DNA of 64,000 bases from Nitzschia sp. pyKryTriq1 (lineage: Eukaryota > Bacillariophyta > Bacillariophyceae > Bacillariales > Bacillariaceae): NCBI GenBank assembly GCA_956465555.1, contig OY101119.1, positions 620,001 through 684,000 of the forward strand. Direction: 5' to 3'. The position numbers were made by a program, and so were the translations under genes. Shown one piece after another: positions 30,456-40,979 of the stretch; within the stretch, counting starts at the first letter, position 1; the number at the start of each line of letters is the position of its first letter. A model generated the notes under the pieces. The model made no database searches. It saw only the letters and a program-made list of their open reading frames with translations, and was not told where the DNA came from.

Positions 30456-32990
30456 CTACGGTTGTACGGCGAGCTTCATCACTGTATCAGCACACATAAA
30501 AAGGGAAGAAGGTTGTTGTGAGGGATTATCTTGTTGCACATTCCTCGAATGATGATTCGTTGAACACAAATAATGGTACTTACAATGTTCCATAAAGACA
30601 CGGAGAGACACATCATCGGTGTTGACTTGGGTGCCACCGCCTCCATCCAAATTGGAATTGTGCGTCTGGCTGGGATTCAGTTTGGCCATTAGGAAACGAG
30701 CTTCGGACTTGTGCTGATCGCACACAATGTATCTTGGGACAGGGAAGCGGGCGTCCATAATCAACTGAGCATCGGACTGGGGCGCCTCCAGCAATGCTCG
30801 GAAGGCTGCGTGTTCTTCTTGTTCATGATATCCTTGTTCCCGCCACGCGGCGATGGTTTCTCCGTGAAAGACCACGACATGAAAGAAGGTGTCGAGCAAC
30901 AAAATCGTATCAGGGCGGACACTTTCCGAATCCAACAGTGCGGCTTGAGGTGGACCATTGAAGGAATACGACAACAAAGTAGGTTGAATCATAATCAACG
31001 AGTTGGTGGTATTCTCTCTTGCCAAAACGTAGCGATAGTAGGCCGCCTCGTCGGGACTGCTGTTGAAAAGCTGCAGAAACTGGGACCGACGAAGATGGAA
31101 CATGAATTGCGGATAGAGAGAGAATTCCGCTGATAGTCGGAAGGAACTGGGATCATCCACACGATATTCCGCAAACTTGGCGCACAATCGGATCAAACTA
31201 CGATCCACCCACCGTAGAACATCGGCAACTTCATCCGTTTCTGTCTGATGTACAGCCATACGGGCCGACAAGACAGCCGCAGCTTCTTGATCAAAAGAAG
31301 AGCGGACTGGCGATTGATGGGCATCAAAGTTGGCGGGGGCACCCTCCTTTGGTGGGGCGGGTGGATTGTACCATGGACCGCACAAAGTCGTAGCCCGCAA
31401 CCGAGTCCGGCCACTCGAATGCTGATATTTGGTGAGGAATTGGATGTAGCGACGTTTATTCTCACTGAGAGGAGTATTGCCCGGGTTAGTGACATCAAAG
31501 TATATGGCGATCGTTGTATTTGGATCAGCTCCTCCTATTCCCCAAGCACTTGTACCACCTTTGCCGACTTCCAGCTCAGACACGTTGGGTCCGTGCTTGT
31601 TCAAGGAGGTGACCGGACCAATGGCACCAGAGACTTTGAATTCACGAGAAGTAAAAACTTCAAGGCTGGTTCCAAAGGCCATGGTCATTTTGCCTCCGTC
31701 TTCCGGAATATCGTCGGGGAAGCGTTCAAAGACACGACGCAGTGATTCTTTAAAAACGGATTGTCCAAAGGAGTCTCCCAAGACCATGAGCCCACCTGTG
31801 GCTTCCACGAGACGACTCATCTCCAACAATCCGACTTGATCCAAGGAACACGCAAAGACATCCACCACATGGTACGCTGCAGTAGCGGCTGGAGCTGGCG
31901 GCTGTTTTTTCCCCTTCTTTTTGGGGTCCACTGGTGTGTGGGCATTCGGATTCGCAAGATTGGCATAGAATTCACAGGCGGGAGCAAAGAGTGGCTCGGC
32001 CTTTTTCGCAAGGTCTGCGTGCGATCTCATATCCTCCTCCTTGAGACGAGAGACGACATTACCAGGGCCAGAGGTACAAGGTCCACTGGCAAACAACATG
32101 ACACGGGCTCCCCGACGAGGAATAGCCAAATGCAAGAGCGAAGTGGCAACACTAAGTGCACAACCCGTCGCTCGGGCCGGACGTTTGTCATTCGGAACCG
32201 GCCAGGGGTCCTTGCGCAAGTCTTCTAGAATACCTTCTACCACAAAGCTGCACTCACTGACAGGCAACAAGAATCGCTGGAGGACTTCTTGGCCCGGACC
32301 ACCCATTTGCGGGGCCTGTCCTTGCTGACCGTGTTGGATCTGATGTCCTGTGCATCCCAAGAGTTCCCCAACACGGCCAGGCGCATACTCCCGGTTGCCT
32401 CTCAAAATGTAGGATTTGCTGATCGACTCGCTAGACAAATCATAGACCGAGACATTGGTTCCAAAGGTGATGAGGCCCACGCGCGAATCCGGCGGCATGA
32501 GATTCAAAGCCTGCGTGAGAGAGTCTGCCAACTCGGCGAGCTCTTCCTTGGCATTGCTGCACGTATCAATCACAAAGACAAAGCAGGGCGGGCCTTGATC
32601 GGGGACCGTCTGCAACTCGTACTCGCAGGTGGTGTATTGAGGAATCAGCTCGGCGGGCAGGTTTGTTTCCGTGATCGCTTCGGCGTAGTGGGGCGGGAAA
32701 TGGTTGCGAGTCAAACAAAAGGGACACGTCCAGAGTTTGCTGCGAAAGTCGACTTGACAGTACGGGTTCAAAACGGCGTGGCAAGTCGCACTGCTACAAC
32801 GAACGGGATCATACGGCAGAGCCTGAGGAGGAGCACAGTTGGGCGGCAGCTTGCGGAGAGGAGTGTACAAGGCGCCGATGGGGGCGACGCAGCGGGTGGC
32901 TTCCAATCGGGAGGAAGGCCAACAGTGAAAGCTCAGGCGAGTGCCCGACATTTCCTCGAGTTGGGTGACATCCCAAGCACCTTCTTGCAT
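30456..32990 (-). CDS. SEC23: COPII coat GTPase-activating subunit SEC23
   Basis: About 810 residues after removing a 102-nt intron (30482-30583, phase 1) that has no in-frame stop. Splicing restores the family C-terminus VFMEHLMKLAVQP. Blocks in order: [10 protein letters not shown] near the start, a zinc finger ([28 protein letters not shown]), a vWA-like trunk domain ([41 protein letters not shown]), a beta-sandwich, a helical domain with [22 protein letters not shown], and a gelsolin-like domain ending in [25 protein letters not shown]23 activates SAR1 in COPII vesicle formation at ER exit sites. Pro/Lys-rich insertions in the trunk ([14 protein letters not shown]) look lineage-specific. 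The start is the ATG at 32990, just upstream of the conserved blocks. Confidence 0.95.
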   Translation of the reverse strand: MQEGAWDVTQLEEMSGTRLSFHCWPSSRLEATRCVAPIGALYTPLRKLPPNCAPPQALPYDPVRCSSATCHAVLNPYCQVDFRSKLWTCPFCLTRNHFPPHYAEAITETNLPAELIPQYTTCEYELQTVPDQGPPCFVFVIDTCSNAKEELAELADSLTQALNLMPPDSRVGLITFGTNVSVYDLSSESISKSYILRGNREYAPGRVGELLGCTGHQIQHGQQGQAPQMGGPGQEVLQRFLLPVSECSFVVEGILEDLRKDPWPVPNDKRPARATGCALSVATSLLHLAIPRRGARVMLFASGPCTSGPGNVVSRLKEEDMRSHADLAKKAEPLFAPACEFYANLANPNAHTPVDPKKKGKKQPPAPAATAAYHVVDVFACSLDQVGLLEMSRLVEATGGLMVLGDSFGQSVFKESLRRVFERFPDDIPEDGGKMTMAFGTSLEVFTSREFKVSGAIGPVTSLNKHGPNVSELEVGKGGTSAWGIGGADPNTTIAIYFDVTNPGNTPLSENKRRYIQFLTKYQHSSGRTRLRATTLCGPWYNPPAPPKEGAPANFDAHQSPVRSSFDQEAAAVLSARMAVHQTETDEVADVLRWVDRSLIRLCAKFAEYRVDDPSSFRLSAEFSLYPQFMFHLRRSQFLQLFNSSPDEAAYYRYVLARENTTNSLIMIQPTLLSYSFNGPPQAALLDSESVRPDTILLLDTFFHVVVFHGETIAAWREQGYHEQEEHAAFRALLEAPQSDAQLIMDARFPVPRYIVCDQHKSEARFLMAKLNPSQTHNSNLDGGGGTQVNTDDVSLRVFMEHCKYHYLCSTNHHSRNVQQDNPSQQPSSLFMCADTVMKLAVQP

Positions 32991-33241
32991 CTTGCAAAGT
33001 CAACTCAATGTTCAAAGATGAAATATAAAGCAGTAAGTACAGCAACGATACCAATCGGGATGGCTACAATAACATCAACGGGCAGGCATCAGGCATTGGA
33101 GGACATGCATGGGATGCGATGCCATGGTCCATGCGATCGTCTGTTCTCATCACACGGTAAACAAAGCCGAAGCACCGCTGGCTCGTCCGTCGTCATCATC
33201 GGCATGCATGCGACGACGCCCCGGTGTCTCGAGCCGTTGGG

Positions 33242-33594
33242 GTGTTCGAATAACTACATCGAACGTCCACGGAACGACGGACGGACGCGACCAGCGTTCG
33301 CAATTACGCACGATCACGCACGACGCACGTTTCGATCACGACCCAGAGATTCATTCTAAGACCCTCTGAGACAGTCTATGATCCTCCAAGAAACTATAAG
33401 AAGCCCGCAGACTTCTATCGATATACATGTCAACGATTCAAGAAAAGTAGAAATGAACAAAAGTTCATTTCATCAGTTAGAGCAAGAGCTCATTAATTTA
33501 AGATAGCGCACTTCGTTATCCCACAGTCAAATTAGTCCTTTAGCCCGAATCCCTGAGCCGCTAGCCACTGCCTAGAACTCACGGATTTTAACAT
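33242..33594 (+). repeat. 353-bp repeat element, copy 1
   Basis: Identical to 33636-33988 as far as read (offset 394 bp). It begins GTGTTCGAATAACTACATCG and ends ACGGATTTTAACAT. Near its middle it holds a perfect hairpin: GAAATGAAC, loop AAAA, GTTCATTTC (33450-33471). No coding frame spans it. Confidence 0.85.
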
Positions 33595-33635
33595 GAACGG
33601 ATGGTAATCAACTCACTGCCTACTCGCGAGAGGGA

Positions 33636-33988
33636 GTGTTCGAATAACTACATCGAACGTCCACGGAACGACGGACGGACGCGACCAGCGTTCGCAATTA
33701 CGCACGATCACGCACGACGCACGTTTCGATCACGACCCAGAGATTCATTCTAAGACCCTCTGAGACAGTCTATGATCCTCCAAGAAACTATAAGAAGCCC
33801 GCAGACTTCTATCGATATACATGTCAACGATTCAAGAAAAGTAGAAATGAACAAAAGTTCATTTCATCAGTTAGAGCAAGAGCTCATTAATTTAAGATAG
33901 CGCACTTCGTTATCCCACAGTCAAATTAGTCCTTTAGCCCGAATCCCTGAGCCGCTAGCCACTGCCTAGAACTCACGGATTTTAACAT
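33636..33988 (+). repeat. 353-bp repeat element, copy 2
   Basis: Second identical copy, 41 bp after copy 1, with the same internal hairpin (33844-33865). Identity of the copies points to a recent duplication or insertion. An older, diverged relative of its 3' part is at about 3785-3885. Confidence 0.85.
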
Positions 33989-34500
33989 TGGGGTCATTCA
34001 TTTGGCGTGTTCCTCGTGTGGATGAGGAGGAGAAGAAGACGACGAGGCGCAGTCTTCGTGCGCTCTGGCCTTGCTCTGGCCGTCGATCGTTTATTCGAAT
34101 TAGTCCTCCAGGGTGAAAAAATCTAAATCTGCGACATGAAGATACTTGTACGTAGTAGTCTCTATAGCTACCGAGTAGTAGAGAGAGGTCCTTCTAAATG
34201 TTCATTGTCAACATATAACAGTAATTTATAGTTACACTTCCTACAGTACATTTTGTTTTCATCGACTAGTCCATGCGTGATCTAGTTGATGTTGTCGAGC
34301 GAGACTGACGACTCACTCATGCCTCAAAATATTCTACCGAAGTAAAACGACGAATATGCTTCGACCAAAGCCTACTCCTCATCGATCATGTTGTAATAAC
34401 AGAAAGTGATTCGATTTCCATCTCATGGGTCTTTTGGCTCTGTCCCTTGTGCTACCGTCCGGATCGGACACCGACAGCCATGTCAACCACCACTGCTTTG

Positions 34501-35151
34501 TTATAGCTCACCATCGCCCCCACCACTGCTGGCCACTGCTGCTGACGCTGGTTTTAACGTTAGTGTCGGCGTCAAATTGACCGCTTCCATATCCGATGCC
34601 CACCCTGCTGTCAAGGCTACATATTCCAAAAGGGGATGCAATTGCGTGTCGATTTGTAAAACGACATGTTCGTCATGCCGTCTCGAAAAGGCCCGGGATC
34701 CATCGCACATGACACCCCGATCAATAAATTCTACCGCCTCGGCTGCTGCATCGGCAGTACTCGTTTTCACTTCCACGACAAATTGAACATCTTCCTTTGC
34801 CAATGCAGGTGGAACGTGTAGTCGAACCCGTAACGTCAAGGGATTTCCTGGATGGGCTGGTGGCAGTTGCACCGTCTTGTCGTCGTCGCCGTCGTCGTCG
34901 ACCGGTGCCGATAACCAGTCATCGCCAAATCCATAGGGCTGCACTTCAATTCGAACTTGGTGTTTGGAATCGTTGGCAGGGACAACCTTTTGCCACATGA
35001 TAACCTCACTGGGGTCCAACTCGACAAAACATTTCAACCAAGAGGCATAACAGAAGGATGGTCGTACGGCAAAAGTTAACAAAAGCACAGAAACCATCAT
35101 CAACCACGACGAGGCCTTTATCCAAATTGGGGAAGCTGTAAATATCGACAT
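34501..35151 (-). CDS. Secreted or membrane-anchored hypothetical protein (216 aa)
   Basis: An ATG frame of 216 residues with a hydrophobic segment at about residues 15-34 (SWLMMVSVLLLTFAVRPSFCYA) that can serve as signal peptide or anchor. The remainder is probably a beta-rich extracytoplasmic domain (LDPSEVIMWQKVVPANDSKHQVRIEVQPYGFGDDWLSAPV, NPLTLRVRLHVPPALAKEDVQFVVEVKTS) with an acidic insert (DDDGDDD). No family was recognised. It is divergent from the next plus-strand gene. Confidence 0.6.
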   Translation of the reverse strand: MSIFTASPIWIKASSWLMMVSVLLLTFAVRPSFCYASWLKCFVELDPSEVIMWQKVVPANDSKHQVRIEVQPYGFGDDWLSAPVDDDGDDDKTVQLPPAHPGNPLTLRVRLHVPPALAKEDVQFVVEVKTSTADAAAEAVEFIDRGVMCDGSRAFSRRHDEHVVLQIDTQLHPLLEYVALTAGWASDMEAVNLTPTLTLKPASAAVASSGGGDGEL

Positions 35152-35663
35152 GATAGTTGGTTGGTGGGGAGGAATATCGTTGTAATAAACTAATGTGTGC
35201 TATGACGAGGTACCAGGTACTGGATCACGGGATCAAACAAACACAAGTTTTTGTGGTCGTTGTTCCGATATGTCTCTTCTTCGTTGTGGTGGTTCGTGCA
35301 AGGAGTCGTCTCCTTGGTTCGCGTCGCGGTTCGCATTGGTCAATCAGCCTTTTCGCTACTACGTGTAGTAGCATGACGACAGAAAAAATTTAAATAACGG
35401 CTCGCGCCCGCCCGGCGCTTTCAGGCGCTTTCAATTATTTCGAATGCTCTCGAAAACAACCGACCAATCAATCCAAACCGCACGCACAGCAACACGACCA
35501 GCCCAACGTGTGCACGTCGCATCCCCATCGCCCCACAGCGGTCGATCGTCATCCAGTTTTTATTTTATTGCTGTTTGCGTTGTCCACCGACCATTGCTTC
35601 TTGACCCTTGGACTCTCATTTGCATTGACCTACCCCGTCTATCCATAAAAACACACAAGCAAC
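35152..35663. other. Divergent promoter region
   Basis: The gap lies between two divergent genes for secretory-pathway proteins. Nothing distinctive is seen beyond an AT-rich patch at about 35380-35400 and a TCCATAAAAAC motif 15-25 nt before the next ATG. Confidence 0.45.
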
Positions 35664-37430
35664 ATGAGAAATCCCTCCGTTAACGTGGTAGGTTTCCTAC
35701 TGCTTTCCCTGCTGAACCACAGTCAAGCGGGCTTGTTCGGTGGCATCATCGACAAAATCAACAACAACAACAACAACAACAACAAGAGACTCACTTCTAA
35801 ACCCCGCCGTCGATTGACCGATGAACCACTGGAACATGTCGATGTTGATGCGGCAACTGGAACAGTCAAAGGCGAAGTCCAAGATCCCAAGGATACTTCG
35901 TGTGATGGACAGCTAGCTCAAGCTTTGGTTGCCGCCAATGACGCGGAGATGCAAGCCAAGACCGAACGCGACGAAGCACTGAAGGAAAAGGTGGCCGCAC
36001 TTGAGAAAATTGTGGAATTGGAGTCCAAAGTGGAATCGTTGGAAGGCAATATGGGGGATCTGCAGTCCAGACAAGAGGCGGAAATCAAAGCTTTGAAGGC
36101 TCGTTTGGCAGAGGCCGCAGCGGAAACTGTGGCGGCCGTTTCGGCGGCGGAAAAAGTCAAGGACGATGTCATTGCCAAACTAAAGGCGCAATTGGGTGCG
36201 GCCAAAGGTGATGTAGAAAAGCAAATGGAAGCGCAATTGGAGGAAATGAAAGTCAAGATGGAACGACAGCAAAAGGAAGCCGAAGAGTTATTGGAGGCCA
36301 CCAGGCAAGAGGCGAAGCGTGTCTTGGTCGAAAAAGTGACATCTGTGAAGGAACAAATGAAAGAAGCGGAGAGTCAAGCCAAGGCTGCTATTTCCAAGAA
36401 GGATAGCATCATCAAGGATATCAAGGCGCAGAATGAACGTTTCTCCAAGTACAATGAAGAAATGGTGACGGCGAAACAGGATTTCGAAAAGGTAGGTGCA
36501 CTGAATACTCATATAGTAGTATGAAATCCATCGTGGCGACGTCGTGACGATGAGAATTCACAAACTAACGCTTAATATTTTCTCTCTCTACAGGAACTCG
36601 AAAATTGGAGAAATGTTTTTGCAAAGCGTAGCTACTGCAACATGACTTATATCGGTGAAGACATGTACGAGACGACTTTGACTGCCTACAGTAGAGCGGC
36701 TGAAGTTGCCAGTGCTGGTGCTTCCAAAGCCGTAGAGGCTGCGACCGTGGCCGCCCAACAGTTGAATGTCCACAGTCGAAAGTTGGCCAAGGAAGCTTCG
36801 GTTCACGCTCAATACGGGTACAAGAAGGCGATTGAAATCTACGGTGAGCAGTACAACGAACACTGGCCCAAGATCAAGCCTCACTATGACGAACATGTGG
36901 CCCCGCTCGTCGGCAAAGTTAATCAGTGGAAGTCCAAGGAAGTCGATCCCAAGCTGGAATCACTCAAGAAGGAGTACGTCAAAATCAAGACCAATGAAAT
37001 CGATCCTCGTCTCAAGGTTCTCAACACAGAACGCAAGAAGCTTTTTGCCAAGATGGTGGAACTGTACAGCACCTACTGCAGCGAAAGTTACAAGTTCTCC
37101 CGTCAAATGGCAAAGAAACATGACTTTATGGAGCAATTCCAGCAAGTTGGTCCCTACGTGAAAGACTCGTGCGACCACGCCGAACGTTCCGTCACATTGT
37201 TGCTTCAAGGAATGCTGGTTTTGTTTCTGCTTCCCTTTACGGGCCGCATCTTGCGTCTGGCATGGGGTCTCGTACGGTTGGCCTTGAATGTTTTCTTGAC
37301 TGTCACTTTGCTCCGGTTCATCCTTCCCCGAGGGTCCTCAAAAGGCAAGGAACAACCTGTCCCGTACAAGTCAAAGTCCAACGCTAGATTCTCTGCAAAC
37401 ACGAAGAAGGGATCGCAACGCACGCAATAA
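35664..37430 (+). CDS. Signal-peptide coiled-coil membrane protein
   Basis: Two exons (35664-36491 and 36594-37430) with a phase-0 intron of 102 nt encode about 554 residues. A signal peptide (1-22, FLLLSLLNHSQA) is followed by a poly-Asn run (about 33-40) and a long lumenal or extracellular coiled coil (about 85-275, heptad-rich in Ala/Glu/Lys). An amphipathic Lys/Tyr-rich region follows (about 280-460, containing HWPKIKPHYDEHVAPLVGKVNQWKSKEVDPKLESLKKEY), then a hydrophobic region (about 487-530, MLVLFLLPFTGRILRLAWGLVRLALNVFLTVTLLRFIL) and a basic tail. The topology suggests an ER or endomembrane (or outer plastid membrane) structural protein. The helix-rich middle resembles apolipoprotein-like amphipathic repeats only in composition. 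No family was recognised. Confidence 0.8.
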
Positions 37431-38615
37431 AAAAGAGGATGATGATTCGCCGATGATATATTGTGGGGGGACGAAGAAAAGTGGGCTCTTGCAAGTTTTC
37501 GTGTGTTACTTAATAGTGAGTGACTGAATCAATCAATCCATCTTGATCGCTTGGCCCTCGTTTTTTCATTTTGGAATTAAATCAATCAATAGCTAGACGA
37601 ATTAAACTGGTAAAACATTATACGAACGATTGTGTTTGCAGGTTTGCAGGTACCGTACCTGGTACCGGTACGTATGATTGATGGTACAGTATTCGTAATA
37701 TGAGACCATTTTATTACGGGTACAATATACTCTCTACTACCCGACTACAAGTACAAGTAGTGTACTTTCAACTACCGTAAACCTGAACTTTGTGACAATA
37801 AAGGTCATTCGAGTCAGTTCGGCGATCCCCAAATGGTTCCCCGGAGATCCCAAGGGTCCCTTCTCTCGTCCCATCTTCAAGTCATGCGCTACAATCACGA
37901 ACACTGATCCATCGGACCCGAATCCGTCCGTATAAGTCCGTCAAGGAATGGCATCTACATTTCTACAAACTACATATGAAGAAAATGAACTCTACGAAAG
38001 ATAACTTGTTGTACTGCACCGTCTCGTCGAGGAGAGATTTTACGGTGAAATAGGCCGGGGGCTTTTTTTGCATTATGAAAGTGGAGATGCGCGGATCAAA
38101 AAAGATATGTCCTCCACGGGGTAGCACTTGATCGACCCTTTTGAAGTGATCACCACACTGCCACCTCTAAGAGGGTCAAACTGGCTCCGGAAGTTGATGT
38201 ATGGCCATACCCAGACCGGGTATTTGACAATTTCGGGAAGGGCCCAGTACTGGTACCGTAATGTAGTAAATACACTTTATTGTCTGTACTTGGTACGTCG
38301 ATCGCTGACACGTTGTTGAACAGCAACGTTGGACTTTGGACTCCTTTTGGTCTAGCCGCCGTACGTTTCCAACAATTGGTGGTTGGTGCAAGGTTGGTGG
38401 GACCGGCGCGCCCGTTTGAAAACGGTAAAAATTGATGAGACAGATAGATGAAAGCAGATGAGAGATTAGATGGGCGGGACCCCTTTTCTTGTTCACATCA
38501 TACTGTAATTCATAATCTCTACGAAGTATCAGACCCAAACCCATCACTCGATCAGCATACGAAAGTGCTTGCTAGACGGACATACAGCACAGTACAAGTA
38601 CTGTCTGTGCGCAGG
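37431..38615. other. Intergenic stretch with GTAC motifs
   Basis: No supported gene. GTACCGTACCTGGTACCGGTACG-type sequence lies at about 37648-37671, with more GTAC motifs near 38246-38295. Confidence 0.45.
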
Positions 38616-40586
38616 ATGACGCTCTACACGCAAATGGCTCGGTTCCTCGAGGAGTACCACGAGGTGCAGTGGATGGTTGCCATGATTGTCTCGTGGGTGC
38701 TTTGGAAACCGGCTCGATCAACCATCAATCAATGGAGAATGCACCGCCGTCGACAGAAATATCCGCAGTTGGTGGTCTGTCGTCGAGTAGATGACAAAAA
38801 GTCCACCTATGACAGCAGCAACAGCAACAGCAAGCGAAAACAAGCGGCAGCAATCGTCCACTTGATTCTTTCTGGCCTCGGAGCGGTGGTCATGGCGATA
38901 CTCGCGTTTCTGATAGTTTTGCCTCTCAGAGGGATTCATTTCTTTCTCGGAATGGTCCAGAATTGCATCATGCACTTTGAGAAGGAACGACAACCAGCTT
39001 TCGCGTCGTCGCCCCCTCCATCTTCTTCTACTACTGCAACTAACATGCAAAGTCCGACAACCAGTCAAACCATTAGCAGCAGCAACCAAGCAAGATCGGC
39101 GTCTCCTCCCCCTTCGGTTCTTCGCAAGACTCGGTTGTCGTCGTCGAGTTCCTCTCTTCACAATAATTATAATTCGAGTAGTACGAGTAGGGTCGAATTT
39201 GCAGAGCATTCAAATGGAAATGTCCGAACCGAGAGACGATACTACAATCCCGATGTGCAACCGAATCGCTCCATCCAAAAACCGCCCAGAAGAAGACCAA
39301 CAGCCAGCAGCGAGACGACGTCACCAATCTCTCAGCAGCAGCAGTCGTCGTCTTCAATGCCGGGACCCCATCCTACACCTCCGCAACAACAAGTCAATGT
39401 ACACACGCCACGAGTCGTCCGTACCACTCCCCGCCGACCCAATGGCTACACATACACTCTGGATGCACAGCAGCAGCAGCCGTTGGCTGTCTCAAATTAC
39501 TCGTACCCGGTGGCGGAATATCGTTCTGTCAATACAACACCTAGACGACCAAGAGCTATTATACAGGCGCCATTGTCGGAGCAAATGCGAAAGCGACGTT
39601 TAGAAGAAGGAGGAACACTCACTATCAGCAGCAACAGCAACACTCCTTCCAATAAGCGTTCGAGTCTTGGTTTTGGTGGTGGAAGAGTAGGACTCGGAGG
39701 CACCCGGCCTCGAATCATTTCGACACGACGTGCAGTGATCAACAAGCGAGAACGGGAAGAACGAGAGGATCGTATTCTCAAGGATTTGAATACCAAGCGA
39801 ATCAAGAAAAAGCCCGAAGAAAAGACGGTGAACTTGAAAACGTACGATGATGCGACGACGACCACCACCACCACCAAGTCAACAGCAACTCCTTCGTTCT
39901 CCACAGGATCGTCCACTCCATCATTCTCGGTGGAAGAAGCTTCTTCAAATAATAGTGCTCCATCAACAACCACGACCTTTCAATTCGGAAATGCTCCGGT
40001 GCCTTCCACAGCAGCAGATTCAAGTACTGCTAGTACCAAAGCTCCTACCATTTCATTTGGAACCACTGCACCAGCATCGAATGGTGGGGGAGATGATGGA
40101 ACGACGAAACCACCTGGTTTTTCTTTTGGAGGAGTAACGCCGGCACCGGCCACTACGGAGTCGTCAACGAAGGATGTTCATGCAGCGGCGGCACCTTCCT
40201 TTTCCTTTGGTGGGACAGCCCCGACACCCGCTCCAGCAGCTCCTACTACTGGAGAAGGCTTTTCGTTTGGTGGCGGAACTTCGTCCACTACACCAGCAGC
40301 TCCTGCACCCGCCGCGGTTTTGCCCTCCTTTGGTGGGGCGCCTGCTGCTGCTGCTCCTTCACCGGTACCAACCTTTGGTGGTGGAGCTCCAGTACCTCCA
40401 CCATCGTTTAGTGCTGCTGACAAGGCAGCAGCAGCACCACCACCACCACTAATTCCACAGTTTGGAGCTCCGGTCGCTCTTTCCGCGGGCGGGGCAGGTG
40501 GATTCGCTGCTGGTACTGCTTCTAGTGCTGCGGGTGGAGCGAGTGCTCGTCGACGGGCCAAGACAAGAACGGCTCGTCGCCGATAG
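38616..40586 (+). CDS. Membrane-anchored FG-repeat nucleoporin (POM121-like layout)
   Basis: A 656-residue protein from the ATG at 38616; the upstream frame extension is not family-like. It has a short hydrophobic segment (about 19-30), a strong transmembrane segment (about 78-103, AAAIVHLILSGLGAVVMAILAFLIVLPL), a basic Ser/Pro/Gln-rich linker, and the segment VINKREREEREDRILKDLNTKRIKKKPEE (about 375-405). After about residue 425 come FG-type repeats (FQFGN, ISFGT, FSFGG several times, PSFGG, PTFGG). It ends in a basic tail (ASARRRAKTRTARRR). A membrane anchor plus C-terminal FG repeats plus basic end is the layout of pore-membrane nucleoporins such as POM121. Homology to POM121 is not shown; it may be convergent. 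It converges with a second FG-nucleoporin gene. Confidence 0.8.
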   Translation: MTLYTQMARFLEEYHEVQWMVAMIVSWVLWKPARSTINQWRMHRRRQKYPQLVVCRRVDDKKSTYDSSNSNSKRKQAAAIVHLILSGLGAVVMAILAFLIVLPLRGIHFFLGMVQNCIMHFEKERQPAFASSPPPSSSTTATNMQSPTTSQTISSSNQARSASPPPSVLRKTRLSSSSSSLHNNYNSSSTSRVEFAEHSNGNVRTERRYYNPDVQPNRSIQKPPRRRPTASSETTSPISQQQQSSSSMPGPHPTPPQQQVNVHTPRVVRTTPRRPNGYTYTLDAQQQQPLAVSNYSYPVAEYRSVNTTPRRPRAIIQAPLSEQMRKRRLEEGGTLTISSNSNTPSNKRSSLGFGGGRVGLGGTRPRIISTRRAVINKREREEREDRILKDLNTKRIKKKPEEKTVNLKTYDDATTTTTTTKSTATPSFSTGSSTPSFSVEEASSNNSAPSTTTTFQFGNAPVPSTAADSSTASTKAPTISFGTTAPASNGGGDDGTTKPPGFSFGGVTPAPATTESSTKDVHAAAAPSFSFGGTAPTPAPAAPTTGEGFSFGGGTSSTTPAAPAPAAVLPSFGGAPAAAAPSPVPTFGGGAPVPPPSFSAADKAAAAPPPPLIPQFGAPVALSAGGAGGFAAGTASSAAGGASARRRAKTRTARRR

Positions 40587-40979
40587 ATGACTTGACAATC
40601 TAGCTATATCGAGTATCACGAATGATACTGCTGTTGTGGTTGTTGCACTAACAATGGTCTAGCACGATTCAGCTATGTACTCTAATAAAATAATGTTTTT
40701 GTTTGAACGCTTACTCCTCTTCGATGATGGCTTGCTACGAACTCTGATACTCGTAGGGTCCCGAGTAGATACATTTCCATGAGGCTACTGGGAATTGTAG
40801 AGTTATCTGCTGCTACTTTCCAGTGATTTCGTACGTAAGAGTACCCTACTACCCTCTCTCTCTACTGAAGAGAGCTAGGTTGAGAAATACGGCGCGGGCT
40901 ATTGAGAAAATCAATTAGTAGCAAATCATTAGTACGTCTACACGCACGCGGAAAATAGCCACTCCATCGCCAACGCCTA
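40587..40979. other. Convergent spacer between two FG-nucleoporin genes
   Basis: A 393-bp 3'-3' gap. CTCTCTCTACT near 40850-40865 and TACTAC runs are the only visible features. Confidence 0.5.

Larger units (their letters stand above)
32991..34500. other. Intergenic stretch dominated by a duplicated 353-bp element
   Basis: Apart from the two copies of the repeat (33242-33594 and 33636-33988, listed separately), no gene is supported. AT-rich sequence fills 34080-34400. Confidence 0.6.

Noticed and set aside
32289-33359. 356-codon plus-strand frame
   Set aside because: Most of it is antisense to SEC23, and the rest runs into the 353-bp repeat; no protein features.
33242-33988. CRISPR-like direct repeats
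   Set aside because: Only two long copies with one spacer in a eukaryotic gene-poor region; no short regular repeats or cas genes.
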